DNA of 64,000 nt from Prescottella equi (GTDB lineage: Bacteria; Actinomycetota; Actinomycetes; Mycobacteriales; Mycobacteriaceae), in contig NZ_JAIVAH010000022.1 in NCBI RefSeq assembly GCF_020171745.1, positions 211,321 to 275,320 on the forward strand, in the 5' to 3' direction. Under the pieces are notes generated by a model. That model was not told the origin of the DNA and searched no databases. It saw nothing but the letters and a program-made list of their open reading frames with translations. Below are positions 9,793 to 17,985 of this stretch, one piece after another; positions within the stretch are counted from its first letter, which is position 1; each line of letters opens with the position of its first letter. A program made the position numbers and the translations under genes.

Positions 9793-9811
9793 CGAGGTTA
9801 GCCTATCCTCG
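9793..9811 (-). promoter_or_regulatory. DtxR/IdeR-type iron box upstream of hmuO
   Basis: The 19-mer CGAGGTTAGCCTATCCTCG matches the DtxR/IdeR consensus TTAGGTTAGCCTAACCTAA at 14 of 19 positions, including 12 of the 13 central bases, and is itself a near-perfect palindrome. It lies 42 bp before the hmuO start codon, where an iron-loaded repressor would block transcription of the haem operon when iron is plentiful. Confidence 0.85.
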
Positions 9812-9868
9812 CATGCTTGTCGTCGCTAACTACCGAGAATCAACCGAAAGTTGGACGCGCGCCCGATT

Positions 9869-10804
9869 TCACGCGCTCACGTCGTCGAGAGCCGCGGCGA
9901 TCGCCGGGGGGAGGACGAGATCCTCGGCCGACAGCACGCCGGTCAACTGCGCCAGATCGCGTGCTCCGACAACGGCGCTCGCGATGCCCGGACGGTCCCG
10001 TGCCCATGCCAGTGCGACCGCGAGAGGTGAGGTGCCGAGACCGTCTGCGGCGGTGAGGACGGCGTCCACGACCCGGACCGACGTCTCGGTCAGATAGCTG
10101 CGCACCTCCACGGCGTGAGCCGGGTCCGCGCCGCGCGAATCGGCCGGGATGCCGTCCCGGTACTTGCCGGTGAGCACGCCACCGGCGAGCGGGACCGCCG
10201 CGAAGACGCCGATGCCGTGGTGCGCGGCGGCCGGCAGCAGTTCCTCCTCGACGCCGCGGGCGAGCAGCGAGTACTCGGCCTGGGTGGCGACGAGTCGTCC
10301 CGGGCCGGAGCGACCCGCGGCGGTGGCCAGTTGCCATCCCAGGTAGCCGCGCGCGCCGGTGTAGCGGACCCGTCCGCTGGTGACGGCGTAGTCGAGGGTG
10401 TCGGCGATCTCGTCGACGGGGGTCAGTCGGTCCCACGTCGCGACCTGCCACATGTCGAGGTGGTCGGTGCCGAGTTCGCGCAGCGTCGCGTCGAGCTGGG
10501 TCAGCAGTCCGCGGCGTGAGCAGTCCACCCGCTGCTCGGGCGGCGCGAACGGGTTGATCCCGGCGCTGCCGCCGAGGATCAGGTAGTCACGCGGTACGAC
10601 GTCGTCGAGCAGTTCCGCGAGCAGCCGCTGCGCCTTGCCGTCGCCGTACGCGGGGGAGGTGTCCACGAGCGTGCCGCCCGCGTCGACGAACGCGGACAGC
10701 TGAGCCGCGGCCTCGTCGCCGTCGGTGTCCCGGCCCCAGTGCAGGGTGCCCAGACCGAGCCTCGACACTCGCAGCCCGCTCGATCCCACTGCTCTGTATT
10801 CCAT
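9869..10804 (-). CDS. Aldo/keto-reductase-fold protein lacking expected catalytic residues
   Basis: The 311-residue protein has the AKR barrel layout: GLRVSRLGLGTLHWG at the N-terminus, FVDAGGTLVDTSPAYGDG with the usual Asp and Tyr, and late EYSLLARGVE and cofactor-region segments. Two of the four catalytic residues appear absent. The strand that normally reads ..TK.. reads LILGGSAG, and the usual ..LHxPD reads WQVATWD, so Lys and His are missing. It may be a non-reducing member or use another mechanism. It is followed closely by the haem operon's control region but shows no sign of sharing an mRNA with it, and is divergent from uppP. Confidence 0.8.
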   Translation of the reverse strand: MEYRAVGSSGLRVSRLGLGTLHWGRDTDGDEAAAQLSAFVDAGGTLVDTSPAYGDGKAQRLLAELLDDVVPRDYLILGGSAGINPFAPPEQRVDCSRRGLLTQLDATLRELGTDHLDMWQVATWDRLTPVDEIADTLDYAVTSGRVRYTGARGYLGWQLATAAGRSGPGRLVATQAEYSLLARGVEEELLPAAAHHGIGVFAAVPLAGGVLTGKYRDGIPADSRGADPAHAVEVRSYLTETSVRVVDAVLTAADGLGTSPLAVALAWARDRPGIASAVVGARDLAQLTGVLSAEDLVLPPAIAAALDDVSA

Positions 10805-11024
10805 AACCGCCCACGCCTCGACACCGGATGAATTTCGTCGGCGAGTGGTACCCGCCGATCAAGAACACTAGTGGCGCGCACGGCGCGCCGAGTACAGCCA
10901 CGCCGGGTACCGTCTGTGCCGTGAAACTTGGACTACACGCGTGTAATCCGGATGCCCCCAACCTCATCCGCCGTACTGCCCGCTTCTCGTGTGGCCCGGG
11001 GTGCCTCGCGTGATCGGCGAGGCC

Positions 11025-11858
11025 ATGACCTGGCTCCAGGCGATCGTCCTCGGAGCGGTGCAGGGTCTGACGGAGTTCCTGCCCATCTCGTCGTCCGGAC
11101 ACCTGCGCATCGTGTCCGAGATCTTCTTCGGTACCGATGCCGGCGCGTCCTTCACCGCCGTCACCCAGTTGGGCACGGAAGCCGCTGTGCTGCTGTACTT
11201 CGCGCGCGACATCGGACGCATCGTCGTCGCGTGGTTCCGGGGCCTGTTCCATGCCGAGCATCGCTCCGACCTCGACTACCGCATGGGCTGGTACGTGATC
11301 CTCGGCACGATTCCCGTGGGCGTGCTGGGGTTCCTGTTCAAGGACCAGATTCGCACCGGCGCAAGGAATCTGTGGCTGATCGCGACCATGCTGATCGTGT
11401 TCGCGCTGGTGATCGCGGCGGCCGAGTACTACGGACGCAAGACGCGTCCCATCGAGGACCTGCGGGCCCGGGACGGCATCATCATGGGCTCGGCGCAGGC
11501 GCTCGCGCTGATCCCCGGCGTCTCGCGCTCGGGCGGCACCATCAGCGCCGGTCTCTTCCTCGGACTCACCCGTGAGGCGGCCGCCCGGTATTCGTTCCTG
11601 CTCGCGATCCCCGCGGTGGTCGCGTCCGGATTGTTCAGTCTCCCGGATGCATTCGAGCCGGCAGGCGAGGGTCTGATCGCGTCCGGTCCGCAGTTGCTGG
11701 TCGCCACCCTCATCGCGTTCGCGATCGGCTACGCCTCGATCGCGTGGCTGCTCCGCTTCGTCGTCAACCACTCGATGTACTGGTTCGTCGGATACCGCAT
11801 CGTGCTCGGCGTACTCGTGCTCGCACTGCTCACGACCGGCGTGGTCTCGGCGACGTGA
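11025..11858 (+). CDS. uppP: Undecaprenyl-diphosphate phosphatase
   Basis: UppP (BacA) dephosphorylates undecaprenyl pyrophosphate at the membrane to recycle the lipid carrier for peptidoglycan, and its presence gives bacitracin resistance. The 277-residue polytopic protein has both active-site blocks: [14 protein letters not shown] near the N-terminus and [17 protein letters not shown] about residue 160, with about eight membrane helices. ATG at 11025 gives a length close to the mycobacterial enzyme; a GTG at 11010 is an alternative. The 220 bp upstream is shared with the divergent AKR gene. Confidence 0.95.
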   Translation: MTWLQAIVLGAVQGLTEFLPISSSGHLRIVSEIFFGTDAGASFTAVTQLGTEAAVLLYFARDIGRIVVAWFRGLFHAEHRSDLDYRMGWYVILGTIPVGVLGFLFKDQIRTGARNLWLIATMLIVFALVIAAAEYYGRKTRPIEDLRARDGIIMGSAQALALIPGVSRSGGTISAGLFLGLTREAAARYSFLLAIPAVVASGLFSLPDAFEPAGEGLIASGPQLLVATLIAFAIGYASIAWLLRFVVNHSMYWFVGYRIVLGVLVLALLTTGVVSAT

Positions 11859-11881
11859 CCGGCGTCGGAGCGGGATCCCAC

Positions 11882-11887
11882 TAGGCT
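11882..11887 (+). promoter_or_regulatory. -10 box (TAGGCT) for a leaderless phosphatase transcript
   Basis: TAGGCT lies exactly 7 nt before ATG 11895 with no ribosome-binding site between, so transcription should begin at or next to the start codon. Confidence 0.6.
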
Positions 11888-11894
11888 GTAGCGC

Positions 11895-12584
11895 ATGACG
11901 GTGATCCTGCTCCGACACGGACGTTCGACCGCGAACACGGCGCGCACACTGGCCGGTCGGTCGGCGGGTGTCGCGCTCGACGAACTGGGTGTGGAGCAGG
12001 CGAAGGGCGTGGTCGACCGGCTGGCCGGGCTCGCGGTCGCGGAGATCGTCCACTCGCCGCTGCTGCGCTGTGAGCAGACGGTCGCCCCGCTGGCCGTAGA
12101 TCGTGGAATCACTCCCCGCGTCGAGGATCGTCTGGTCGAGGTGGACTACGGCCAGTGGACCGGGCGAGAGCTGAAGGAACTGGTCGAGGAACCGCTCTGG
12201 AAGGTCGTCCAGCAGCATGCCTCCGCCGCGGTCTTCCCCGGTGGCGAGGGTCTGGCGCAGGTGCAGGCCCGCGCCGTGGAGGCGGTGCGGGAGCACGACC
12301 GTCGGCTCGCCGACGAGCACGGGGCCGACGTGCTGTGGGTCGCTTGCAGCCACGGTGACGTGATCAAGGCCGTACTCGCCGACGCGGTCGGCACACATCT
12401 CGACGGGTTCCAGCGCATCGTCACCGAACCTGCCTCGATCAGCGTCGTCCGGTACACCGACACCAGACCGTATGTCCTGCGGATGAACGACACCGGCGGT
12501 GATCTGACAGGCCTGGACGGGCGGGGGCACAAACCCGACGCGCGCGAGCCGGTTCCCGGCGGTGAGGTCGGTAACGGCCGCTAG
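11895..12584 (+). CDS. Histidine phosphatase family protein (phosphoglycerate-mutase fold)
   Basis: The 229-residue protein has the family signature LLRHGRST, with the phospho-accepting His at residue 8, the SPLLRCEQT second-Arg block, the acid in LVEVDYGQW, and the second His in ACSHGDVIKAV. These four residues make the classic phosphate pocket, so an active phosphatase is likely; the substrate is unknown. It starts a block of three collinear genes with the DUF3090 and kinase-like proteins. The same trio sits beside mshC in mycobacteria (Rv2135c-Rv2133c, from memory), so a shared pathway is plausible. Confidence 0.88.
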   Translation: MTVILLRHGRSTANTARTLAGRSAGVALDELGVEQAKGVVDRLAGLAVAEIVHSPLLRCEQTVAPLAVDRGITPRVEDRLVEVDYGQWTGRELKELVEEPLWKVVQQHASAAVFPGGEGLAQVQARAVEAVREHDRRLADEHGADVLWVACSHGDVIKAVLADAVGTHLDGFQRIVTEPASISVVRYTDTRPYVLRMNDTGGDLTGLDGRGHKPDAREPVPGGEVGNGR

Positions 12585-12623
12585 GCGGATAATGAGGCGG
12601 TACGCAGAATTCGAGGAGGTGCA

Positions 12624-13217
12624 ATGCCGCGCGCGATACACGTTTTCCGCACCCCTGATCGATTCGTTGCGGGGACGGTCGGAGAGCCGGGCGACCGGTC
12701 CTTCTATCTCCAGGCCGTCCACGACGCCCGGGTGGTGAGCGTGCTGCTCGAGAAGCAGCAGGTGCAGGTGCTCGCGGACCGGATGGGGCTACTGCTCGAG
12801 GAGGTGCACCGCAGGTTCGGGACGGCGGTGCCACCCGAGGCCGGGGAACTCGGTGATCTGAGTCCGCTCGAGACACCGCTCGACGTGGAGTTCCGGGTGG
12901 GCACGATGGGCCTCGGCTGGGATGCGGAGGCCGAATCGGTCGTGGTCGAGTTGCTCGCGGTGAGCGAGACGGAGTTCGACGAATCGGTCGTCCTCGACGA
13001 CACCGAGGAGGGGCCGGACGCGGTCCGCGTCTTCCTGACCCCGGTCCAGGCCCGCGAGTTCGCGCTGCGATCCGAGCGGGTCATCGCGGCCGGTCGGGCA
13101 CCGTGCCCGCTGTGCGGGGAACCACTCGGTTCCGACGGCCACGTGTGCATCCGCACCAACGGATATCGCCGGATCGCCGGGTTCGACTCCTCCGTCGAGT
13201 TCGGGGAAGAGCTCTGA
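12624..13217 (+). CDS. DUF3090 family protein with C-terminal zinc-ribbon-like Cys cluster
   Basis: The 197-residue soluble protein starts MPRAIHVFRTPDRFVAGTVG and contains the LLEKQQVQVLADRM region I associate with DUF3090, an actinobacterial family of unknown function. Near the C-terminus CPLCGEPLGSDGHVC (about residues 164-178) has Cys and His spacing that could bind zinc. ATG 12624 has GAGGAGG upstream. Only 5 bp separate its stop from the kinase-like gene's start, so the two are surely cotranscribed and may act together. Confidence 0.82.
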   Translation: MPRAIHVFRTPDRFVAGTVGEPGDRSFYLQAVHDARVVSVLLEKQQVQVLADRMGLLLEEVHRRFGTAVPPEAGELGDLSPLETPLDVEFRVGTMGLGWDAEAESVVVELLAVSETEFDESVVLDDTEEGPDAVRVFLTPVQAREFALRSERVIAAGRAPCPLCGEPLGSDGHVCIRTNGYRRIAGFDSSVEFGEEL

Positions 13218-13222
13218 CCGCG

Positions 13223-14044
13223 GTGCCGATCGACCCACTCGATCCCGCCGACGGCGCACTGCTCGCGGAGGGCGAGCTGACCCTGGTCGGTCGGATCGTG
13301 CACGCCAGCAACGCGACCCTCGTGTGTGACGCGTCCATCGACGGACGGTCGGTGCGCTGTGTGTACAAGCCGATCCGCGGCGAGCAGCCCCTGTGGGATT
13401 TTCCGGACGGGACGCTCGCCGGGCGGGAGGTCGCGTCGTACCTGATCTCCGAGGAACTCGGGTGGGGCGTCATTCCGCCGACGATCCTGCGGGACGGCCC
13501 GTTCGGTCCGGGCATGGTCCAGCGGTGGATCGACACCCCGGAACGGCATCCCGAGGTCGGTGGGCAACCGGAGCTCGTGGACATCTGCCCGCCCGAGGAG
13601 GTGCCCCCGGGATGGCTCGAGGTGCTGCGGGCACTCGACGTCCAGGGCACGGAGGTGTCGCTGATCCACGCCGACGATCCGCGGCTGCAGCGGATGGCGG
13701 TCCTCGACATCGTGCTCAACAACGCGGACCGCAAGGGCGGTCACGCGCTCGAGGGCGTCGACGGCTCGGTGTACGGAGTCGACCACGGCATCTGCCTGCA
13801 CGAGCAGGACAAGCTCCGGACCGTGCTGTGGGGGTGGGCCGGGGCACCCGTCTCGGACGACCTCGTGGCCGATGTGTCCAGGCTGGCCGAGCGACTGTCG
13901 GGCGATGAACTGCCGTCGGTGCTCGCCGAGCACATCACGGTGGGCGAGATCGAGGCGCTGCGCGAGCGCGTGGCGATGCTGCTCCGGGAGCCGGTGATGC
14001 CGCATCCCGCGGGTTCGCGCCCCATCCCGTGGCCCGCGTTCTAG
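13223..14044 (+). CDS. SCO1664-family protein with PI3/4-kinase-like fold
   Basis: The 273-residue protein has spaced motifs of an atypical kinase: VYKPIRGE (ATP-binding Lys, about residue 48), GREVASYLISEEL (helix Glu), DIVLNNADRKGGH (catalytic loop, about 160-172), and YGVDHGICLH (metal-binding DHG in place of DFG). Similar layouts occur in PI3/4-kinase and HipA-like kinases. It has no membrane segment. GTG 13223 is the first good start after the DUF3090 stop. The true substrate, whether protein, lipid or small molecule, is unknown. Its stop codon shares a CTAG with the convergent MarR gene. Confidence 0.75.
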   Translation: MPIDPLDPADGALLAEGELTLVGRIVHASNATLVCDASIDGRSVRCVYKPIRGEQPLWDFPDGTLAGREVASYLISEELGWGVIPPTILRDGPFGPGMVQRWIDTPERHPEVGGQPELVDICPPEEVPPGWLEVLRALDVQGTEVSLIHADDPRLQRMAVLDIVLNNADRKGGHALEGVDGSVYGVDHGICLHEQDKLRTVLWGWAGAPVSDDLVADVSRLAERLSGDELPSVLAEHITVGEIEALRERVAMLLREPVMPHPAGSRPIPWPAF

Positions 14045-14496
14045 GTGCCGTCCTGCCGGGCGCGGATCAACTCGATCAGCAGCGCGCGTAGTGCGGACGG
14101 ATCGGACACGGCCGAGGTGAGCGACTCGTCGTCCTGTTCGAGGGCGAGGAGCCTTGTGTAGGTGTCGCGGCCCGACGCGGTGATCGAGACTCGTTGCCGG
14201 CGTTCGTCGCCCGGATCGGTCGCGCGGGTGACGAAGCCGCCGCGTTCGAGGCGTTCGACCGTCCGGCTCATCGTCTGGTCGGTGACGCGGCATGCGCGGG
14301 CCATGTCGCGCTGCGAGCGAGGACCGTCGGTGAGGGTGTGCATCGCGATCAGGCCGGCATGGGTCGTGCCGTGGGCGCGCAGCAGCTCTTCCCACGAGTG
14401 CTCCACCAGGCGTGCCGCCGTCGACAGCAGCCGTCCGGTGGGCCACGCGTCGAAGCCGCCGGGGGCCGCCGGGCGGGTCGGATCGGGCTGGGACAA
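14041..14496 (-). CDS. MarR-family transcriptional regulator
   Basis: The 151-residue protein has a MarR winged helix: helices leading to SQRDMARACRVTDQTMSRTVERLERGGFVTRATDPGDERRQRVSITASGRD, i.e. the recognition helix followed by the conserved DxRxxxxxLT-like wing. MarR dimers usually repress divergent transporters and release DNA on binding small phenolic ligands. It is divergent from the MMPL exporter, and a palindrome lies between them. The start is TTG 14496, with ACGGAG 5 nt upstream; the longer open frame to 15159 is a shadow of the exporter gene. Confidence 0.88.
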   Translation of the reverse strand: MSQPDPTRPAAPGGFDAWPTGRLLSTAARLVEHSWEELLRAHGTTHAGLIAMHTLTDGPRSQRDMARACRVTDQTMSRTVERLERGGFVTRATDPGDERRQRVSITASGRDTYTRLLALEQDDESLTSAVSDPSALRALLIELIRARQDGT

Positions 14497-14515
14497 GGGC
14501 GTCTCCGTGCAATTG

Positions 14516-14529
14516 TTCAGCGGGCTGAA
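14516..14529. promoter_or_regulatory. Probable MarR operator (palindrome TTCAGCGGGCTGAA)
   Basis: A perfect 6-2-6 palindrome, with two further pairs outside one mismatch on each side, lies in the 88-bp gap between the MarR gene and the MMPL gene. It is 20 bp upstream of the regulator's TTG start. This is where an autorepressor that also controls the exporter would bind. Confidence 0.5.
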
Positions 14530-14584
14530 TAAACTTCGGTGCGAAGTGTCCCGAGAGTAGCCGTCGACCGACCCCGGAGGCCCC

Positions 14585-16732
14585 GTGAGCAAGCCGGCAA
14601 CCAACAATTCGGCACCCCGCCGCACGTCCCGCTGGCGGTGGCTGCTCCCGGCGGTGCTGGTGCTCGTGTGGCTCGGCGTCGGCGGCTTCGGCGGGCCGTT
14701 CGCCGGCAAGCTCGGCGAGGTCCAGCAGAACGACAACACCGCGTTCCTGCCGGCGTCCGCGGAGGCCACCGAAGCGGGGGCGCTGTACGAAGGCTTCACC
14801 GACACCCGGTTCGTTCCGGCGATCGTCGTCGCCGAACGCGATTCGGGGACAACGCCGTCCGATGCCGACTTCCTGGCACAGGCGGGCGCTGCGGTGGCCG
14901 GGCAGGAAGGCTTCGGCGACCGGACGTCGCCGCCGATCCCGTCCGAGGACGGCCGGGCTCTGCAGATGATCGTGCCGATCGATTCGACGGTCGACGTCGG
15001 TGACAGCGTCGAGGCGCTGCGTGGCGACCTGAGCAGCCCGCCGGACGGGCTGACCGTGCTGGTGACCGGTCCGGCCGGGCAGGTCGCCGACCTCACGACG
15101 GCGTTCAAGGGCATCGACGGGCTGCTGCTGTTGGTGGCGGCCGCGGTGGTCCTGCTCATCCTCGTGGTGGTCTACCGCAGCCCGCTGCTGCCGTTCCTGG
15201 TGCTGTCGTCGGCGGTGTTCGCGCTGGGCCTCGCGAGCCTGCTGGTCTACCTGCTCGCCGACGCCGGCGCGATCGCGCTCAACGGGCAGAGCCAGGGCAT
15301 CCTGTTCATCCTCGTGTTCGGCGCCGCCACCGACTACGCGCTGCTGCTGGTGGCGCGCTACCGAGAGGAACTGCACAACGAATCCGACCGGTTCGACGCG
15401 ATGAAGCGGGCCTGGCGGGCCACCCTCGAGCCGGTCGCGGCGTCCGCCGGCACGGTGATCGCCGGCGTGCTGTGCCTGCTGCTGTCGGACCTGAACTCCA
15501 ACCGCGGCCTGGGGCCGGTCGCCGCGCTGGGAATCGCCGCGTCGTTCGTGGCGTCGATGACGTACCTGCCCGCGGTGCTGGTGCTGTTCGGCCGCGTCGC
15601 CTTCTGGCCCAAGCGCCCGGCGTTCGACCCGGCGCACGCCGACCGTGACGAGGCGGCCGATCACCGGTTCTGGGGTGGCCTGGCACGCCGGGTGGGCGCG
15701 CATCCGCGACGGTTCTGGGTCGCGTCGACGCTTGTGCTCGCGGCGTTCGCGCTCCTGCTGCCGATGTTCAAGGCGAGCGGTGTGGCGCAGTCCGACGTCT
15801 TCCTGCTCGACGTCGACTCCGTCGCCGGTCAGCAGGTTCTCGGTGAGCACTTCGACGCCGGATCCGGTTCGCCCGCGATTGTCGTCGCCGACGCCGGTGC
15901 GCTCGACGGCGTACTCGCGGCGTCCCGGGTCGACGGCGTGAGCGAGGTGCAAGCCGTCACGGCACCGGGGGAGACGGCCCCACGGGTCATGGATGGCCGG
16001 GTCGCGATCCAGGCGACGCTCACCGATCCGGCGGACTCGCTCGCCGCCGAACGCACGATCGAGCGGCTGCGCGAGTCGGTGCACGCGGTGCCCGGCGCGG
16101 ACGCCCTGGTGGGCGGGCCGACCGCGACCGATCTCGACACCAAGAACACCTCGATCCGGGACCGGACGGTCATCATCCCGGTCGTGATCCTGGTGGTGTT
16201 CGCGATCCTCGCGCTGCTGCTGCGGTCGCTGCTGGCGCCGTTGCTGCTGATGGGCACCGTGGTGCTGTCGTTCGCGGCGACGCTCGGGGTCTCGTCGCTG
16301 GTGTTCGATCACCTCTTCGGTTTCCCCGGCGCAGATCCGGTGGTGCCGCTGTTCGCGTTCGTGTTCCTCGTCGCCCTCGGCATCGACTACAACATCTTCC
16401 TCATGACCCGGGTGCGCGAGGAGGCAATGCGCGTCGGCACCCGACGGGGTGCGCTGCGGGCGCTGACGGTGACCGGCGGCGTGATCACGTCGGCGGGTGT
16501 GGTGCTGGCAGCCACGTTCTCGGCGCTCGCGGTGATCCCGCTGCTGTTCCTCGCGCAGATCGCCTTCATCGTGGCGTTCGGCGTGCTGCTCGACGCCCTG
16601 CTGGTGCGCTCGCTGCTGGTGCCCGCACTCACCGTCGACATCGGGCAACGGATCTGGTGGCCGAGCCGTCTGGCGTCGGCACCGGAGCCGTCAACCACGC
16701 CGCCCGCGAGGGCGGAATCGACTCTCCACTAG
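14585..16732 (+). CDS. MMPL-family (RND-type) membrane exporter
   Basis: The 715-residue protein is two homologous halves, each with one N-terminal helix, an external domain and five helices (12 in total). The proton-relay motifs of MMPL proteins are present twice: [18 protein letters not shown] (about residues 250-267) and [17 protein letters not shown] (about 600-616). It should export a lipid or drug across the plasma membrane using the proton gradient. GTG 14585 has GGAGG upstream. Its pairing with a divergent MarR gene favours drug or stress-inducible efflux over cell-envelope lipid export. Its stop TAG forms the start of the mshC -10 box. Confidence 0.9.
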   Translation: MSKPATNNSAPRRTSRWRWLLPAVLVLVWLGVGGFGGPFAGKLGEVQQNDNTAFLPASAEATEAGALYEGFTDTRFVPAIVVAERDSGTTPSDADFLAQAGAAVAGQEGFGDRTSPPIPSEDGRALQMIVPIDSTVDVGDSVEALRGDLSSPPDGLTVLVTGPAGQVADLTTAFKGIDGLLLLVAAAVVLLILVVVYRSPLLPFLVLSSAVFALGLASLLVYLLADAGAIALNGQSQGILFILVFGAATDYALLLVARYREELHNESDRFDAMKRAWRATLEPVAASAGTVIAGVLCLLLSDLNSNRGLGPVAALGIAASFVASMTYLPAVLVLFGRVAFWPKRPAFDPAHADRDEAADHRFWGGLARRVGAHPRRFWVASTLVLAAFALLLPMFKASGVAQSDVFLLDVDSVAGQQVLGEHFDAGSGSPAIVVADAGALDGVLAASRVDGVSEVQAVTAPGETAPRVMDGRVAIQATLTDPADSLAAERTIERLRESVHAVPGADALVGGPTATDLDTKNTSIRDRTVIIPVVILVVFAILALLLRSLLAPLLLMGTVVLSFAATLGVSSLVFDHLFGFPGADPVVPLFAFVFLVALGIDYNIFLMTRVREEAMRVGTRRGALRALTVTGGVITSAGVVLAATFSALAVIPLLFLAQIAFIVAFGVLLDALLVRSLLVPALTVDIGQRIWWPSRLASAPEPSTTPPARAESTLH

Positions 16733-16735
16733 GCT
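16730..16735 (+). promoter_or_regulatory. -10 box (TAGGCT) of mshC, overlapping the MMPL stop codon
   Basis: TAGGCT at 7 nt before ATG 16743 predicts a leaderless mshC mRNA. The first three bases are the TAG stop of the upstream exporter, so the promoter is built into its coding end. Confidence 0.6.
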
Positions 16736-16742
16736 CGTTCCC

Positions 16743-17984
16743 ATGCAGTCTTGGTCCGACACCGCAGTCCCGTCCGTGCCCGGTCAGGGGCCGGCCCTCC
16801 GGCTCTACGACACCGCGGATCGGCAGGTGCGGCCGGTCACTCCGGGCGCGACGGCGAAGATGTACGTGTGCGGCATCACGCCGTACGACGCGACCCACCT
16901 CGGTCACGCCGCCACCTATCTGACGTTTGACCTGGTGAACCGGGTCCTGCGGGACGCAGGCCACGGCGTGCACTACGTACAGAACGTCACCGACGTCGAC
17001 GACCCGCTGTTCGAGCGCGCCGACCGTGACGGCGAGGACTGGGTGGTGCTCGGCATGCGCGAGACGGCCCTGTTCCGTGAGGACATGGAGGCGCTGCGGG
17101 TGCTCCCGCCGCAGGACTACATCGGGGCCGTGGAGTCGATCGGCGAGGTCGTCGAACTGGTCGAGAAGTTCGTCGCCTCCGGCGCGGCCTACGTGGTCGA
17201 CGACCCCGAGTTCCCCGACGTGTACTTCCGGGCGGACGCCACCGCGCAGTTCGGCTACGAGTCCGGCTACGACCGCGCCACCATGGATCACTTCTTCGCC
17301 GAGCGTGGCGGCGACCCGGACCGCGCCGGCAAGCGCGATCCGCTGGACGCGCTGGTGTGGCGCGCGCAGCGTCCGGGTGAGCCGTCGTGGCCGTCGCCGT
17401 TCGGGCCGGGCCGTCCCGGCTGGCACATCGAGTGCGCCGCGATCGCCCTCAACCGCATCGGGTCGGGCTTCGACATCCAGGGTGGCGGCAGCGACCTGAT
17501 CTTCCCGCACCACGAGTTCTCCGCGGCGCACGCCGAATCCGCCACCGGCACCGAGCGTTTCGCGCGCCACTACGTGCACACCGGCATGATCGGGCTGGAC
17601 GGTGAGAAGATGTCGAAGAGTCGCGGCAACCTCGTGTTCGTGTCGAAGCTGCGCGGCGAGGGTGTCGATCCCGCCGCCATCCGGCTCGGTCTGCTCTCCG
17701 GGCACTACCGCGTGGACCGCCCGTGGACCGACCAGGTGCTGTCCGACGCGCAGGAGCGGCTCGCCCTGTGGCGCAAGGCCGCTGCGCTCGAGTCCGCGCC
17801 GTCCGCCGACGACACGATCGCACGGCTGCGGCAGCACCTCGCCGACGACCTGGACACCCCCAAGGCGCTCGACGCGATCGACGGTTGGGCACGTCGGGCC
17901 GTCGATCACGGCGGACCGGATGCGTCGGCGCCCGCGGCGTTCGCGACCGCGGTGGACGCGCTGCTGGGCGTCGAGCTGCGCTGA
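16743..17984 (+). CDS. mshC: Cysteine:GlcN-Ins ligase (mycothiol synthesis)
   Basis: MshC joins cysteine to glucosaminyl-inositol with ATP, the third step of mycothiol synthesis. The 413-residue protein is a cysteinyl-tRNA-synthetase paralogue with the HIGH-type motif THLGHAATY, the zinc-binding Cys in [10 protein letters not shown] and in [11 protein letters not shown], and the KMSKSRGN motif. It lacks the C-terminal anticodon-binding domain of CysS, which separates it from the synthetase. It stops 1 bp before the convergent GNAT-AAA gene's stop. Its presence marks the genome as mycothiol-producing actinobacterial. Confidence 0.95.
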   Translation: MQSWSDTAVPSVPGQGPALRLYDTADRQVRPVTPGATAKMYVCGITPYDATHLGHAATYLTFDLVNRVLRDAGHGVHYVQNVTDVDDPLFERADRDGEDWVVLGMRETALFREDMEALRVLPPQDYIGAVESIGEVVELVEKFVASGAAYVVDDPEFPDVYFRADATAQFGYESGYDRATMDHFFAERGGDPDRAGKRDPLDALVWRAQRPGEPSWPSPFGPGRPGWHIECAAIALNRIGSGFDIQGGGSDLIFPHHEFSAAHAESATGTERFARHYVHTGMIGLDGEKMSKSRGNLVFVSKLRGEGVDPAAIRLGLLSGHYRVDRPWTDQVLSDAQERLALWRKAAALESAPSADDTIARLRQHLADDLDTPKALDAIDGWARRAVDHGGPDASAPAAFATAVDALLGVELR

Positions 17985-17985
17985 C

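Noticed and set aside
12704..16648. A 1314-codon minus-strand frame across five plus-strand genes and the MarR gene
   Set aside because: Its product is His/Arg/Gln-rich with no motif, and every part is covered by well-supported genes in other frames. It is an effect of high third-position GC.
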